Source of the DNA: Streptomyces altiplanensis
Lineage (GTDB): Bacteria; Actinomycetota; Actinomycetes; Streptomycetales; Streptomycetaceae
Assembly: GCA_003719395.1 (NCBI GenBank)
Contig: RHMC01000031.1
Span: 1-55,957 of the forward strand
Reading direction: 5' to 3'
Length of the DNA: 55,957 nucleotides
In this document: one piece after another, positions 10,785-20,031 of the stretch
Position numbering within the stretch: position 1 is the stretch's first letter
Layout: each line of letters begins with the position of its first letter
Notes under the pieces: generated by a model
Told to the model about the DNA's origin: nothing
Database searches by the model: none
Seen by the model: only the letters and a program-made list of their open reading frames with translations
Translations under genes and position numbers: made by a program

Positions 10785-11208
10785 CTAACCGATGAAGCTC
10801 AGCCGCACTTGGCGGTTGGGGTTGTCCCTGTTCGTGTCGACCAGGCAGACGGACTGCCAGGTGCCCAGTTCCAGCCCGGCCGCCGACCACCGGCAGCGTC
10901 GCGTGCGGGGGCACGAGGGCGGGGAGCACGTGGTCGCGGCCGTGGCCCGGGCTGCCGTGGCGGTGTTGCCAGCGGTCGTCGGCGGGGAGCAGGGTGTGCA
11001 GCGCGGCGAGAAGGTCGGTGTCGCTGCCGGCGCCCGTTTCGAGGATCGCCACACCGGCCGTCGCGTGCGGGACGAAGATGTTGAGCAGGCCGTCCCTGCC
11101 CCGCGCCGCCTGCCGGAGGAACTGTTCGCACTCCTGCGTCAGGTCGGCCACGGTCTCGTCCGAGCCGGTGGCGATGTTCAGGATGCGGGTGGTGAAGACG
11201 TCGGACAT
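10785..11208 (-). CDS. yjbQ: YjbQ/UPF0047 family protein
   Basis: Small cytosolic beta-fold protein of about 140 residues with family motifs FVPHATAGVAILE, DDRWQHRHGSPGHGRDHVLP and a C-terminus GTWQSVCLVDTNRDNPNRQ. The family has been reported to have weak thiamine-phosphate synthase activity in vitro; its real role is unclear. ATG 11208 (MSDVFTTRILNI) was chosen on family start position, although the GGAGG is only one base away. An extra G in a GGG run (10875-10877 on the plus strand) shifts the last 29 codons. A small hypothetical gene lies immediately upstream on the same strand. Confidence 0.85.
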
Positions 11209-11227
11209 GCCTCCATCATGCACGGCA

Positions 11228-11518
11228 CTACGCGCCCGGCAGGGTGTCCAGGTCCGGCTGGACCTCCACCGTGCATTCGGCGTCCTCCGGGCCCACGCCC
11301 TCCGCGTCGCGCCATACGCAGATCCGTACGTGGTGGACCCCCGATCCCTCGTGGTCCCACTCCGTCGCAAGGTCACGCACCACCACCGCGGCGACGAATT
11401 CGGCGTCCTCGGGCTGGGTGGCGGTGGTGACGGTTCCCCGGTAGCGCTCACCCAGCGGATGCCAGCCGGCGCTTCCCGCGGGCGCGTCCACCCGGTACAC
11501 GTATGTGGCGGTGGTCAT
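11228..11518 (-). CDS. Hypothetical protein, 96 aa
   Basis: Intact ORF from ATG 11518, ending 20 bases before the yjbQ start on the same strand, so probably in one transcript. The product is acidic and soluble, with segments VAAVVVRDLATEWDHEGS and HHVRICVWRDAEGVGPED; no signal peptide or membrane helix is seen. Codon use matches the neighbours. I do not recognise the family. Confidence 0.65.
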   Translation of the reverse strand: MTTATYVYRVDAPAGSAGWHPLGERYRGTVTTATQPEDAEFVAAVVVRDLATEWDHEGSGVHHVRICVWRDAEGVGPEDAECTVEVQPDLDTLPGA

Positions 11519-11594
11519 TCCGGCACCGTACCCGCATCGGCGGGAATTACGTGGGGCCGGGAAGATCCGCGCCACCGGCTCCGTTAGTAGAAAC

Positions 11595-12721
11595 ATGAAC
11601 AATATTGGGGTGCGGGACGGGAAAGCGGTCACGGACGTCGACGTGGTCGTGATCGGCGCCGGGCAGGCCGGTCTGTCCAGCGCCTACCACCTGCGGCGCG
11701 CGGGCCTCGAACCCGGCCGCGACTTCGTCGTGCTCGACAACTCCCCGCACCCGGGCGCGCGTGGCAGTTCCGGTGGCCCACCCTGACGTACGGCAAGGTC
11801 CACGGCATGCACGCGCTGCCGGGCATGGAGCTGACGGGCGCCGACGGCAGCCGGCCCTCCTCCGAGGTCGTCGGAGAGTATTTCGCGAGGTACGAGCGGA
11901 CCTTCGGGCTGCGTGTGCGCCGGCCGGTCGGCGTGTCGGCGGTGCGCGAGGGCGCGGGCGGGCGGCTGCGCGTCGAGACGTCGGAGGGTGTGTGGTCCGC
12001 GCGCGCCTGATCAACGCGACGGGCACGTGGGACCGGCCCTTCTGGCCCCGCTACCCCGGCCAGGAGTCCTTCCGCGGACGGCAGCTGCACACGGCGGACT
12101 ACCCGGGACCGCAGGAGTTCGCCGGACAGCGGGTGGTGGTCGTGGGCGGCGGGACCTCCGGCGTGCAGCACCTGATGGAGATCGCCGGGGCCGCCGCGCA
12201 GACCACATGGGTGACGCGGCGGCCGCCGGTCTTCCGCGAGGGCCCCTTCGGCGAGGAACAGGGACGGGCCGCCGTCGCGCACGTCGACGAGCGGGTACGG
12301 CGCGGACTGCCGCCGCAGAGCGTCGTGTCGGTGACCGGGCTGCCGGTGACCGAGGCCGTCGCACGGGCCCGCGCGGAGGGCGTGCTGGACCGGCTGCCGA
12401 TGTTCGACAGGATTACGCCGAACGGGGTCTCCTGGGCCGACGGGCGGACGGTCGACGCCGACGTCATCCTGTGGGCGACCGGGTTCCGTGCCGCGATCGA
12501 CCACCTGGCGCCGCTCAAACCTGGGCGAGCCGGGCGGCGGCATCCGCGTGGAGGGCACGCGGGCGACACATGACGAGCGGATCCATCTGGTGGGCTACGG
12601 GCCCTCGGCCAGCACCATCGGGGCCAACCGGGCGGGCCGGGCCGCCGTGCGCGGGATCGTACGGCTGCTGGAACGGCGGGCGGACCCGGTGGGGGCCGAG
12701 CCGGTCATGGCCGGCGGGTGA
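11595..12721 (+). CDS. FAD-dependent flavoprotein monooxygenase (CzcO/ArsO-like)
   Basis: About 375 aa once three indels are allowed for. FAD-binding GxGxxG: VVVIGAGQAGLSSAYHLR near residue 16. A second dinucleotide (NADPH) site, VVVVGGGTSGVQHLME, near residue 185. The motifs LINATGTWDRPFWP and DVILWATGFRAAIDHL are typical of group B flavoprotein monooxygenases and related disulfide-type oxidoreductases. The substrate cannot be told. Indels lie near 11757, 12009 (a missing C) and 12517-12519 (AAA for AA). Its start is 77 bases from the divergent 11228-11518 gene. Confidence 0.85.
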
Positions 12722-12743
12722 GGCGGGTGAGGCGGGTGAGGCG

Positions 12744-13565
12744 TCAGCCGACGGGCTTGCCCGCTTCCTTGCGGTGCGCGTTGAACTCCTCGACGTTCTT
12801 CCGCTGCTCCGCGTAGTCGTCGGTGAAGCGTGTGTCCCCCGGCGCGACCGTGACGAAGTAGAGCCAGTCCCCCGGCGGCGGGTCGAGCACCGCGTCCATC
12901 GCCTGCCGGCCCGGGTTGCCGATCGGCGTGGGCGGCAGGCCGGTGTGCTCGTACGTGTTGTACGGAGTGTCGATCTTCGTGTCCGCGTGAGTGGTGTCGA
13001 GGGTCGAGCGGTTCAGCGCGTAGTTGAGCGTCGAGTCCATCTGGAGCGGCATGCCCTGCGCCAGCCGGTTGTCGATGACGCGCGCGGCCTTCCCCATGTC
13101 CTCCACCGTGTCGGCCTCGGCCTGCACGATGCTGGCGATGACGACGTTCCGGTACGTCGCGGGCGCCGACCCGAAGTTCCTGTTCGCCGTGTTCACCATG
13201 TACGAGAGCAGACTCGCCGGCGTCGTCTCCTCGTCGATCGGGTACGTAGCCGGGAAGAGGTAGCCCTCCGGGTTCCCCCCGGCCTCGGCCGGCAGCTTCA
13301 GGTCTGCCGTGCCCGCCGTCTTCGCGGTGGTCCCCGGGGCGACATCGAGGGCCTTGTCGACCGCCGCGTACACCTGGGAGGACCGCAGTCCCTCCGGGAT
13401 CAGGAGGGTGCGCGGCTCGCGCTCCTCCTCCGTGAGCAGCATCAGCGGCACCAGGACCGCGGCCGCCACCACCGCGGCGGCCGCACCCACGATCAGGAGC
13501 AGTCGCCCGCGGCGCGTCAGAGGGGTGCTGCTCGCGGGCCGTTTCCGTGCGGACTCGTTCTCCAT
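12744..13565 (-). CDS. mltG: MltG-like endolytic murein transglycosylase
   Basis: Intact 273-residue YceG/MltG-family protein. It has a short basic cytoplasmic tail, one N-terminal membrane helix (residues about 23-45) and an external catalytic domain. The core VVIASIVQAEADTVEDM keeps the second Glu of the usual ExE/ExET region, and NRLAQGMPLQMDSTLNY is the conserved substrate-groove segment. MltG enzymes cleave nascent glycan strands and set chain length. The copy is shorter than many Streptomyces MltG proteins, which often exceed 400 aa, and the first Glu of the motif is Gln, so it may be a divergent paralogue. Confidence 0.88.
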   Translation of the reverse strand: MENESARKRPASSTPLTRRGRLLLIVGAAAAVVAAAVLVPLMLLTEEEREPRTLLIPEGLRSSQVYAAVDKALDVAPGTTAKTAGTADLKLPAEAGGNPEGYLFPATYPIDEETTPASLLSYMVNTANRNFGSAPATYRNVVIASIVQAEADTVEDMGKAARVIDNRLAQGMPLQMDSTLNYALNRSTLDTTHADTKIDTPYNTYEHTGLPPTPIGNPGRQAMDAVLDPPPGDWLYFVTVAPGDTRFTDDYAEQRKNVEEFNAHRKEAGKPVG

Positions 13566-13812
13566 GCGGGCACGCTAACCCGACCGGCGCGGTGTTCCGG
13601 GGAACCCGGAGGCGGCGAGCAGCCCGCCACGGGCGGCACGAACACACGAACAGGGGATCGGGTGTTCGCCCGAAGGCGTCGTCGCACCGCATTTCACCGC
13701 CCAACTCCCCTGCGTCACATGGTGCTTACGGTGCACAAGCGACGGGCTGCAGACCTCGACCGCACATGTCCCGCTGATACAGAGCACCGAGCACCGAGGA
13801 GAACCCGAGATC

Positions 13813-13872
13813 ATGAACTTCATCACCGGCCTTCTCGCCGGCGCCTTCCACTTCCTGGGCCGGCCGGTCTGA
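13813..13872 (+). CDS. 19-residue hydrophobic peptide ORF
   Basis: ATG 13813 to TGA 13870-13872 encodes MNFITGLLAGAFHFLGRPV. A strong Shine-Dalgarno (AGGAGA, 13797-13802) precedes the ATG by 10 bases, and a GC-rich hairpin follows within 15 bases of the stop. That gives a complete small transcription unit in an otherwise empty gap. The peptide is amphipathic to hydrophobic, suggesting membrane association. No homologue is known to me. Confidence 0.5.
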   Translation: MNFITGLLAGAFHFLGRPV

Positions 13873-13886
13873 CCGAGGTCTCGCCC

Positions 13887-13924
13887 GGCGCCGCTTCTCC
13901 CCCGTCCCAGGGGAGGGGCGGCGC
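13887..13924. terminator. GC-rich hairpin between small ORF and convergent ABC exporter
   Basis: GCGCCGC...CTCCCC on the left arm pairs with GGGGAGGGGCGGCGC on the right, with a small internal bulge. It sits between the stop of the 19-codon ORF and the stop of the convergent ABC gene and could serve both. Confidence 0.55.
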
Positions 13925-13955
13925 TGCCGCGTTCCCGCGCTGCCGCCGCAGGGTG

Positions 13956-15765
13956 TCAGGTGGCGGGTGACAGCTGGGCGTCTCTGCGTACCAGGGCCGC
14001 GTACCGGCCGTTCTGGGCGAGCAGCTCCTCGTGGGTGCCGCGCTCGACGGTTTTCCCGCCGTCGAGGACGACGATCTGGTCGGCGTCCCTGCACCGGTGG
14101 AGAGCCGGTGCGCGATGGTGATGGTCGTACGGCCGCCGAGAGCGCGTCGATGGCCTGCTGCACGGCGTGCTCGGTACGGGTGTCGAGCGCGCTCGTCGCC
14201 TCGTCGAGGATGAGCACGGGCGGGTCGCGCAGGATGGTCCGGGCGATCGCCAGGCGCTGCTTCTCGCCGCCGGAGAAGCGGTACCCCCGCTCGCCGACCA
14301 GGGTGTCGTACCCGTCGGGCAGTGAGGCGATGTGGTCGTGGATCTGCGCCGCCTCGGCGGCCGCGCGCAGCTCTTCGTCGGTCGCGTCGGGCTTGGCGAA
14401 GCGCAGGTTCTCGGCGACGGAGGCGTGGAAGAGGTACGTCTCCTGGGAGACCACGCCGACGGCGCGGGCCAGCGTGTCGAAGTCCAGGTCGCGCACGTCG
14501 ACGCCGTCGAGGGTGACGCCGCCGTCCGTCACGTCGTACAGCCGGGGCACCAGATAGCTGAGGGTGCTCTTGCCCGATCCCGTGGGTCCGACGACGGCCA
14601 GGCTGCCGCCGGCCGGGACGGTGACGTCGATACCGGTGAGCGTGGGGCCGTTCTTCTCGTCGTAGGCGAAGGCGACGTCCTCGAAGCGCACTTCACCCCG
14701 GATCTTCTCCAGGTGGACCGGCTTCTCGGGCTCCGTGATGTCCACCGGCAGGTCGAGGTACTCGAAGATCCGCTGGAAGAGCGCGAGCGAGGTCTGCATC
14801 TGCACGCCGGTCGACAGGAGGCTCACGGCCGGCCGGAAGAGGCCCTGCTGGAGCGAGACGAAGGCGACGAGCGTACCGAGGGAGACGGCCGCCCCGCCGG
14901 CCTGCATGGCCAGGCCCGCGACCCAGTAGATGACGGCGGGCATGGCGGCCATGACGATGCCGATGGTGGACATCCGCCAGCGCCCCGCCATGTTGGAGCG
15001 CACTTCGAGGTCGACGAGCCGCTCGGACTCGTCGGCGAAGGCCCGGGTGAGCGAGTCGGCGCGGCCCATGGTGCGGCCGAGCAGGATGCCGCTGACCGAC
15101 AGCGACTCGGTGACGGTGGCGGCCATGGAGGCCATCTGTTTCTGCCGCTGCGTGGTGATCTTCTTGCGCTCGCGGCCGACCCGGCGGCTGATCCACACGA
15201 AGACCGGCAGCAGGAGCAGCGAGACGACGGTCAGCCTCCAGTCGAGCGCCAGCATGGCGACGACCGTGGCCACGACCGAGGTGAGGTTGGAGACCAGCGA
15301 GGTGGCGGTGGAGGTCACCGTCGCCTGCATGCCGCCGATGTCGTTGGCGATACGGGACTGCACCTCGCCGGTGCGGGTCCTGGTGAAGAAGGCGAGCGGC
15401 ATGCGCTGCAACTGGGCGTAGACGGCGGTGCGCAGGTCGTGCATGACGCGCTGGCCGACCGTCGTGGAGATCAGGGTCTGCAGCACGCCGAAGACGCTCG
15501 TCACCACGGCGGTCAGGATCATGCCGGCGGCGAGCAGGCTCAGCAGTCCGGTGCGCCCCTGCGGGATGGCGGTGTCGAGGATCTCCTTGAGCAGGAACGG
15601 AGAGGCGACGGAGACGAGGGAGGAGGCCGCCACGAGCAGGCCGACGAGGGCCAGCCGGCCCCGGTACGGGCGGAACAGCCGGAGGATGCGGCGTACCTGC
15701 GCGGGCTCCTCCGGCTCGGCGGGATCGCGGGCCGGGGGTGTCCACATGGGCTGATCGGGATGCAT
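13956..15765 (-). CDS. ABC exporter, fused membrane and ATPase half-transporter
   Basis: About 600 aa. Six-helix type IV exporter domain (residues about 35-330), then a nucleotide-binding domain with Walker [17 protein letters not shown]-loop [10 protein letters not shown], signature [13 protein letters not shown] and Walker [13 protein letters not shown]. The H-loop TIAHRLST appears only after correcting a missing G near 14150 and extra bases near 14105. It probably works as a homodimeric multidrug or lipid exporter. A MarR gene is divergent at 15862, with a palindrome in the 96-base gap, so drug-responsive local control is likely. Confidence 0.88.
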
Positions 15766-15812
15766 GGGCCCCTTCGCGCGGATGAGAGAACGGAGATTTC
15801 AAGAGCCTAGCT

Positions 15813-15835
15813 CATTGTTACCTCTACTCACAATG
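15813..15835. promoter_or_regulatory. Candidate MarR operator between divergent exporter and regulator
   Basis: Inverted repeat CATTGT (15813-15818) and ACAATG (15830-15835) with an 11-base spacer. It is AT-rich against the surrounding DNA and lies in the short divergent gap, where MarR proteins typically bind. Inferred autoregulatory and exporter-controlling site. Confidence 0.55.
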
Positions 15836-15861
15836 CACAAGGTCCTGATATTGTTCCCGGC

Positions 15862-16354
15862 ATGAGCCCCTCCGACGCCGACTCCGGCATCACCCCCGAC
15901 GTCGCCTCGGACGCCGACGGCCTGCTGGCCGAGCAGCTGCTCCGGCTGACGCGCAGGCTGCACCGGATCCAGCGGCAGCAGATGGAGCCGATCGGCATCA
16001 CCCCCGCCCAGTCACGTCTGCTCCGCACGGTCTCGCACTACGACCTCCACCACGAGCCGCCGCCGCGGATGGCCGACCTGGCCAAGCGCCTGGACGTGGT
16101 CCCCCGCGCGGTGACCACCCTCGTCGACGGCCTGGAGGCGAGCGGCCGGGTGCGCCGCGTGCCCGATCCCACCAACCGCCGGGTGATAAGGATCGAGCTC
16201 ACCGACACCGGCCGCGCCACCCTCAGATCGCAGCGCAGCGCGCGCCGCGACGCCGCGGAGGACATCCTGGCTCCCTTGACCACCGAACAGCGCGAGGTGC
16301 TGGGCGGCCTGCTGTCTCGTGCTGGTCGACGGAATGCCGGAGCGCCGCTGCTGA
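15862..16354 (+). CDS. MarR family transcriptional regulator
   Basis: About 164 aa winged-helix protein. N-terminal dimerisation helix (LLAEQLLRLTRRLHRIQRQQ), then the HTH and recognition helix PRMADLAKRLDVVPRAVTTL, the wing RRVPDPTNRRVIRIELTD and a C-terminal dimer helix ending at TGA 16352-16354. Near 16318 an extra base changes the frame; uncorrected, the ORF runs to 16473 with Arg/Pro-rich sequence. It is divergent from the ABC exporter, and the shared operator candidate suggests it represses that gene until a ligand binds. Confidence 0.88.
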
Positions 16355-16412
16355 CCCGCCTCCGCCGGGCGCCGGGCGAGCGGGGCCCGGCCGCGGGGCC
16401 GGGCCCCGCTCC

Positions 16413-18031
16413 TCAGCAGCGCAGCCGGTCCTCCGTCACCGCCCCCTGGGCCGTCTTCAGGCTCCGGTCGTAGCAGCCGTCCGTTCCGTACAGCCGGTAG
16501 CGCTCGCTCGACGTGCCGACCGCGTGCCGGTCCTCGCGGGGGACGTTCGCGGTGTACGTCGCGTCGCCCTGGTACGCGTCGTCCAGCCGCGACCAGGACA
16601 CCCGCTCGCCGCCCCGCTCGGTGGAAGTGGCGGCACGGTCGCCGAGCGCGAGCACGGTGCGCAGCCGGTCGCCGGCACCGAGCGTCGTCGTACCGTCCAT
16701 CGTGTACGTGCGGTGGGCGCGCACGGTGATGGCCGGGCCGCGGCCGTCGGTGGTGACGGTCTCGCGGTCCGTCCACTCGCCCTTGAGCGCGTCCAGGTCC
16801 TCGCCGTCGGTCCAGCGGTGGACGGAGGTGTGGGCGAGGGTGCGGTCGACGGTGGTGACGACGCGGCCGTGCGAGGTGTTCACATGGCCGGTGACGGTGA
16901 GCCGGTGGCCGGCCTCGGCGGTGAGCCGGTGCTCCGGACCCGCCGTGTACGCCGTGGAGCCGGCCGGCGCGCCGCCGCGGTGCCGGGTCAGCTCCCCCGT
17001 GACGACGTCGCTCCCCTCGTCCTGCCAGACCAGCACGTTGACGGGGGTGCTCCAGCCGCTCTGCCCCTCGGGGACGCCGACGACGGACACCTCGACGCGG
17101 TGCGGGCGGCCGTCGTTGAGCCTGCCGGCGAAGGGTGTCAGGTCGTACTGGACCGGCTTGACGTCGAAAGCGCGCGGGCCGGGAATCACGTACCAGAGGA
17201 AGGGGTTGGACCAGCCGCCCGTCCAGACCGTCGGGAACGGGGCGGCGATTCCCGCGAGCCGTCCGTCGACCTTGATCTGCACTTCGCGGTAGGGGCCGTC
17301 CGGCGCCTTGCAGGAGTACGGCGCCTCCTCGGGGACGGACAGGTACCAGTACTCCTCGCAGCCGCCGCCCGAGCCGGTCGCGTACACCTCGGCGAGGATC
17401 CGCTCGGAGTTGCGCGGGGTGGTGAGGGAGCCCCCGTCGAGGGTGAGGACGCGGTCGGGGGTGGTGGCTGCCTGCTGCGCGCGTCCCTCGGCGGCGTAGA
17501 AGGTCAGGGTCGCCCTGACGTCGATGACGCCGGTGTACGTCTCATCGACGACATTGCCGATGAGCATCTCCACGGGCTGCTCGCGGCGGAGCGTGTCGCT
17601 GTAGCGCGTGACGTCCTTCTCCACGGACCAGGTGATGCCTTCGGGCGAGGGCTGCGGGGTGGAGGTGCGGAGCACCTCCACCCCGCCGATGCGGAGGTAC
17701 CCGAGGCGGTCGTACTGCCGCCCCGCCACCTTGCCTTCGAGCCGGAGCACCACCTTGCTCCAGCGGTCGCCGCAGCCCTCCGGGGGCGCGTACCCGCCTT
17801 TGTACGGCGTGAAGTCGCGGAACTGGGCCCGCGCGACCGTCACTTCGCAGGACCGGCCGCCGGGGGCCTCGACGGGCGGCGCCGCGGTGACGGGATCGTG
17901 CCAGTCCCGGCCGAACTCGGCGGGCGGCCCGTCCCCGGCGGTGGCCGCTCCGGCCTGCCCGCCCCGAACACCGTTCCCGCGGCCAGGACCAGACCGGCGA
18001 GCACGCACATGACTCCAGGTCGTCTTCTCAT
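16413..18031 (-). CDS. Secreted PNGase A-like protein (peptide N-glycanase A family)
   Basis: About 538 aa with an N-terminal signal peptide (MRRRPGVMCVLAGLVLAAG). The mature N-terminal domain shows hallmarks of the peptide-N4-(N-acetyl-beta-glucosaminyl)asparagine amidase A family: EGCGDRWSKVVLRLEGKVAG, RQYDRLGYLRIGGVEVLRTS, ITWSVEKDVTRYSDTL and IGNVVDETYTGVIDV. Family members in plants and fungi remove N-glycans; activity of bacterial members is less certain. A one-base shift near 17962 separates the signal peptide from the mature protein, and ATG 18031 is the inferred start. The last 40 residues contain a Cys pair (GCYDRS, DRLRC). Confidence 0.82.
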
Positions 18032-18189
18032 GCGTCAGGAGTGAAGCGTGGGACGGCCCGGAACACCAGAGCCCGATGTTCGATCTTGGCGTGTTCTGCG
18101 CCTCGGCGCCCATAAATCGATTGCGTTTTCCGGTGGAAAAAAGCGAGCCTTGCACGGTTTCATCCAGCCGCACCGAGCCGTGGGACATC

Positions 18190-20031
18190 ATGCAGATTCG
18201 CGATCTTCCGTATCCCGATCCGGGCGTCCCCGACGTCCGGTCCGGGCCCCGATTCCTCTACTGGCTCGGGCGGAACCAGCTCGGCGGGCAGCTGAAGTCC
18301 CTCTCCTGGGGCCTGCTGCACCAGTGCGGCGTCGCCGGCCTGCCGCTGGGCGTGGGTCTCGCCGTACAGGCCGTGGTCGACGGATCCGGCGGCCGGCTGG
18401 CGCTCGCCGCCGGGCTGATCGCGCTGCTCGGCGTGGCGGTGGCCCTCGGCGACACCATGCTGCACAGGACCGCCGTCACCAACTGGATCACCGCCGCCGC
18501 GCGGGTGCAGCAGCTGCTGGCCCGCAAGACCGCGGAGCTGGGCTCGGCGCTGACCCGTCGGGTCGCGGCGGGCGAGGTCGTCGCGGTCTCCACGGGCGAC
18601 GTCGAGAAGATCGGCTGGTTCGTCGAGGCGCTCTCGCGCTTCGCGGCCGCCGCCCTCGCGCTCGTCGTCGTCTGCGTGGGCCTGCTCGTCTACCAGCCCG
18701 CGCTCGGCATCGTCGTGGCGATCGGGGTACCCGTACTGGCCCTGGCCGTCCTGCCGTTGCTGCCGAAGGCGACCCGGCGGGCCGACGTCCAGCGCGAGAA
18801 GGCCGGCAAGGCCACCGAGCTGGCGTCCGACACCGTCGCGGGCCTGCGCGTACTGCGCGGCATCGGCGGCGAGGACCTGTTCCTCGACCGCTACCGCAGC
18901 GCCTCGCAGGAGGTCCGCAAGGCCGCCGTGCGCAGCGCCCGCATGTGGTCGCTGATCTCCGCGATCCAGGTGCTGCTGCCGGGCCTGCTGCTGATCACGG
19001 TCGTGCTGTACGGCGCGAGGCTCACCCTCGACGGACGGATCGCGGTCGGCGAACTGGTCACCGTCTACAGCGCGGTGACGCTGCTGCTCTACCCTCTGCG
19101 GCACGTGGAGGAGATCGCCATGGCGTACTCCTTCTCACGGCCCTCCGCCAAGCGGGCCGTGCGGGTGCTCTCGCTGGAGCGCACGGCCTGGGCGCCGGAC
19201 GACACGGCGGCTTCCGGCGGTCAGGAGGCTCCGGGCGGTGACCTGTACGACCCGGCCACCGGGCTCCTCGCACCCGCCGGCCGGTTCACCGCCGTGGTGT
19301 GCGGTGATCCCGACCTGGCGGGCCTGCTCGCGGAGCGCCTCGGCGGTCACGCCACCTCGGACACCGACGAGGAGAAGCCGCCGTCGGCGCTGCTGGGCGG
19401 GGTGGCGCTCGACGACCTGCCGCTGATCACCGCGCGAGGCGCCGTCCTGGTCCAGGACAAGGACCCGGTGCTGCTCTCCGGCACGCTGGGCGAGCTGCTC
19501 GACGTACCGGCTTCGGGGAAGGTGACCGCTGCGGACGCCCTGGACGCGGCGCAGTGCGGCGATGTACTGGCCGCGCTCGCCCAGGCGTCGGCGGACAGCA
19601 CGGGCGACCCGATGCGCACCCGGATCACGGAGCGCGGGCGTTCACTCTCCGGCGGCCAGCGCCAGCGCCTGGCGCTGGCCCGCTCGCTGGTGACCGACCC
19701 CGAGGTGCTCGTCCTGGACGAGCCGACCTCGGCGGTCGACTCGCACACCGAGGCGCGGGTGGCTGCGGGCGTGAAGGGGCTGCGCAAGGGGCGTACGACC
19801 GTCGTCTTCGCGTCGTCGCCGCTGCTGCTCGACCGGGCCGACCGGGTGGTGCTCGTCCATGAGGGCGAGGTCGCCGCGGTGGGCGTGCACCGCGAGCTGC
19901 TGCGTACCGACCCGCGCTACCGCGCGGTCGTCACCCGCGAGCCCGACGAACACGACGAGCACGACGGGAACACCGCGGGCACCGCGGTCACCCGGGCACG
20001 GGAACTCCAAGAGATTGAGGAATCGGCATGA
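18190..20031 (+). CDS. ABC exporter subunit with degenerate Walker A
   Basis: 613 aa, intact. Six-helix exporter domain (residues about 30-310) followed by a nucleotide-binding domain. Where Walker A should stand the sequence is VVCGDPDLAGLLAERL (near residue 368), with no GxxGxGKS/T. The signature SLSGGQRQRLALARSL (near 485) and Walker B VLVLDEPTSAVD (near 506) are perfect. The H-loop is FASSPLLLD, lacking the switch His. It should therefore bind ATP poorly on its own side but donate a good signature motif. ATG 18190 was preferred over upstream starts. The stop overlaps the next gene's ATG (ATGA), so expression of the two halves is coupled. Confidence 0.9.
   Translation: MQIRDLPYPDPGVPDVRSGPRFLYWLGRNQLGGQLKSLSWGLLHQCGVAGLPLGVGLAVQAVVDGSGGRLALAAGLIALLGVAVALGDTMLHRTAVTNWITAAARVQQLLARKTAELGSALTRRVAAGEVVAVSTGDVEKIGWFVEALSRFAAAALALVVVCVGLLVYQPALGIVVAIGVPVLALAVLPLLPKATRRADVQREKAGKATELASDTVAGLRVLRGIGGEDLFLDRYRSASQEVRKAAVRSARMWSLISAIQVLLPGLLLITVVLYGARLTLDGRIAVGELVTVYSAVTLLLYPLRHVEEIAMAYSFSRPSAKRAVRVLSLERTAWAPDDTAASGGQEAPGGDLYDPATGLLAPAGRFTAVVCGDPDLAGLLAERLGGHATSDTDEEKPPSALLGGVALDDLPLITARGAVLVQDKDPVLLSGTLGELLDVPASGKVTAADALDAAQCGDVLAALAQASADSTGDPMRTRITERGRSLSGGQRQRLALARSLVTDPEVLVLDEPTSAVDSHTEARVAAGVKGLRKGRTTVVFASSPLLLDRADRVVLVHEGEVAAVGVHRELLRTDPRYRAVVTREPDEHDEHDGNTAGTAVTRARELQEIEESA

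Noticed and set aside
14332..15810. Long plus-strand open frame opposite the ABC exporter
   Set aside because: It is Asp/Gly/His-rich shadow sequence without any motif; the minus strand has complete ABC exporter signatures.
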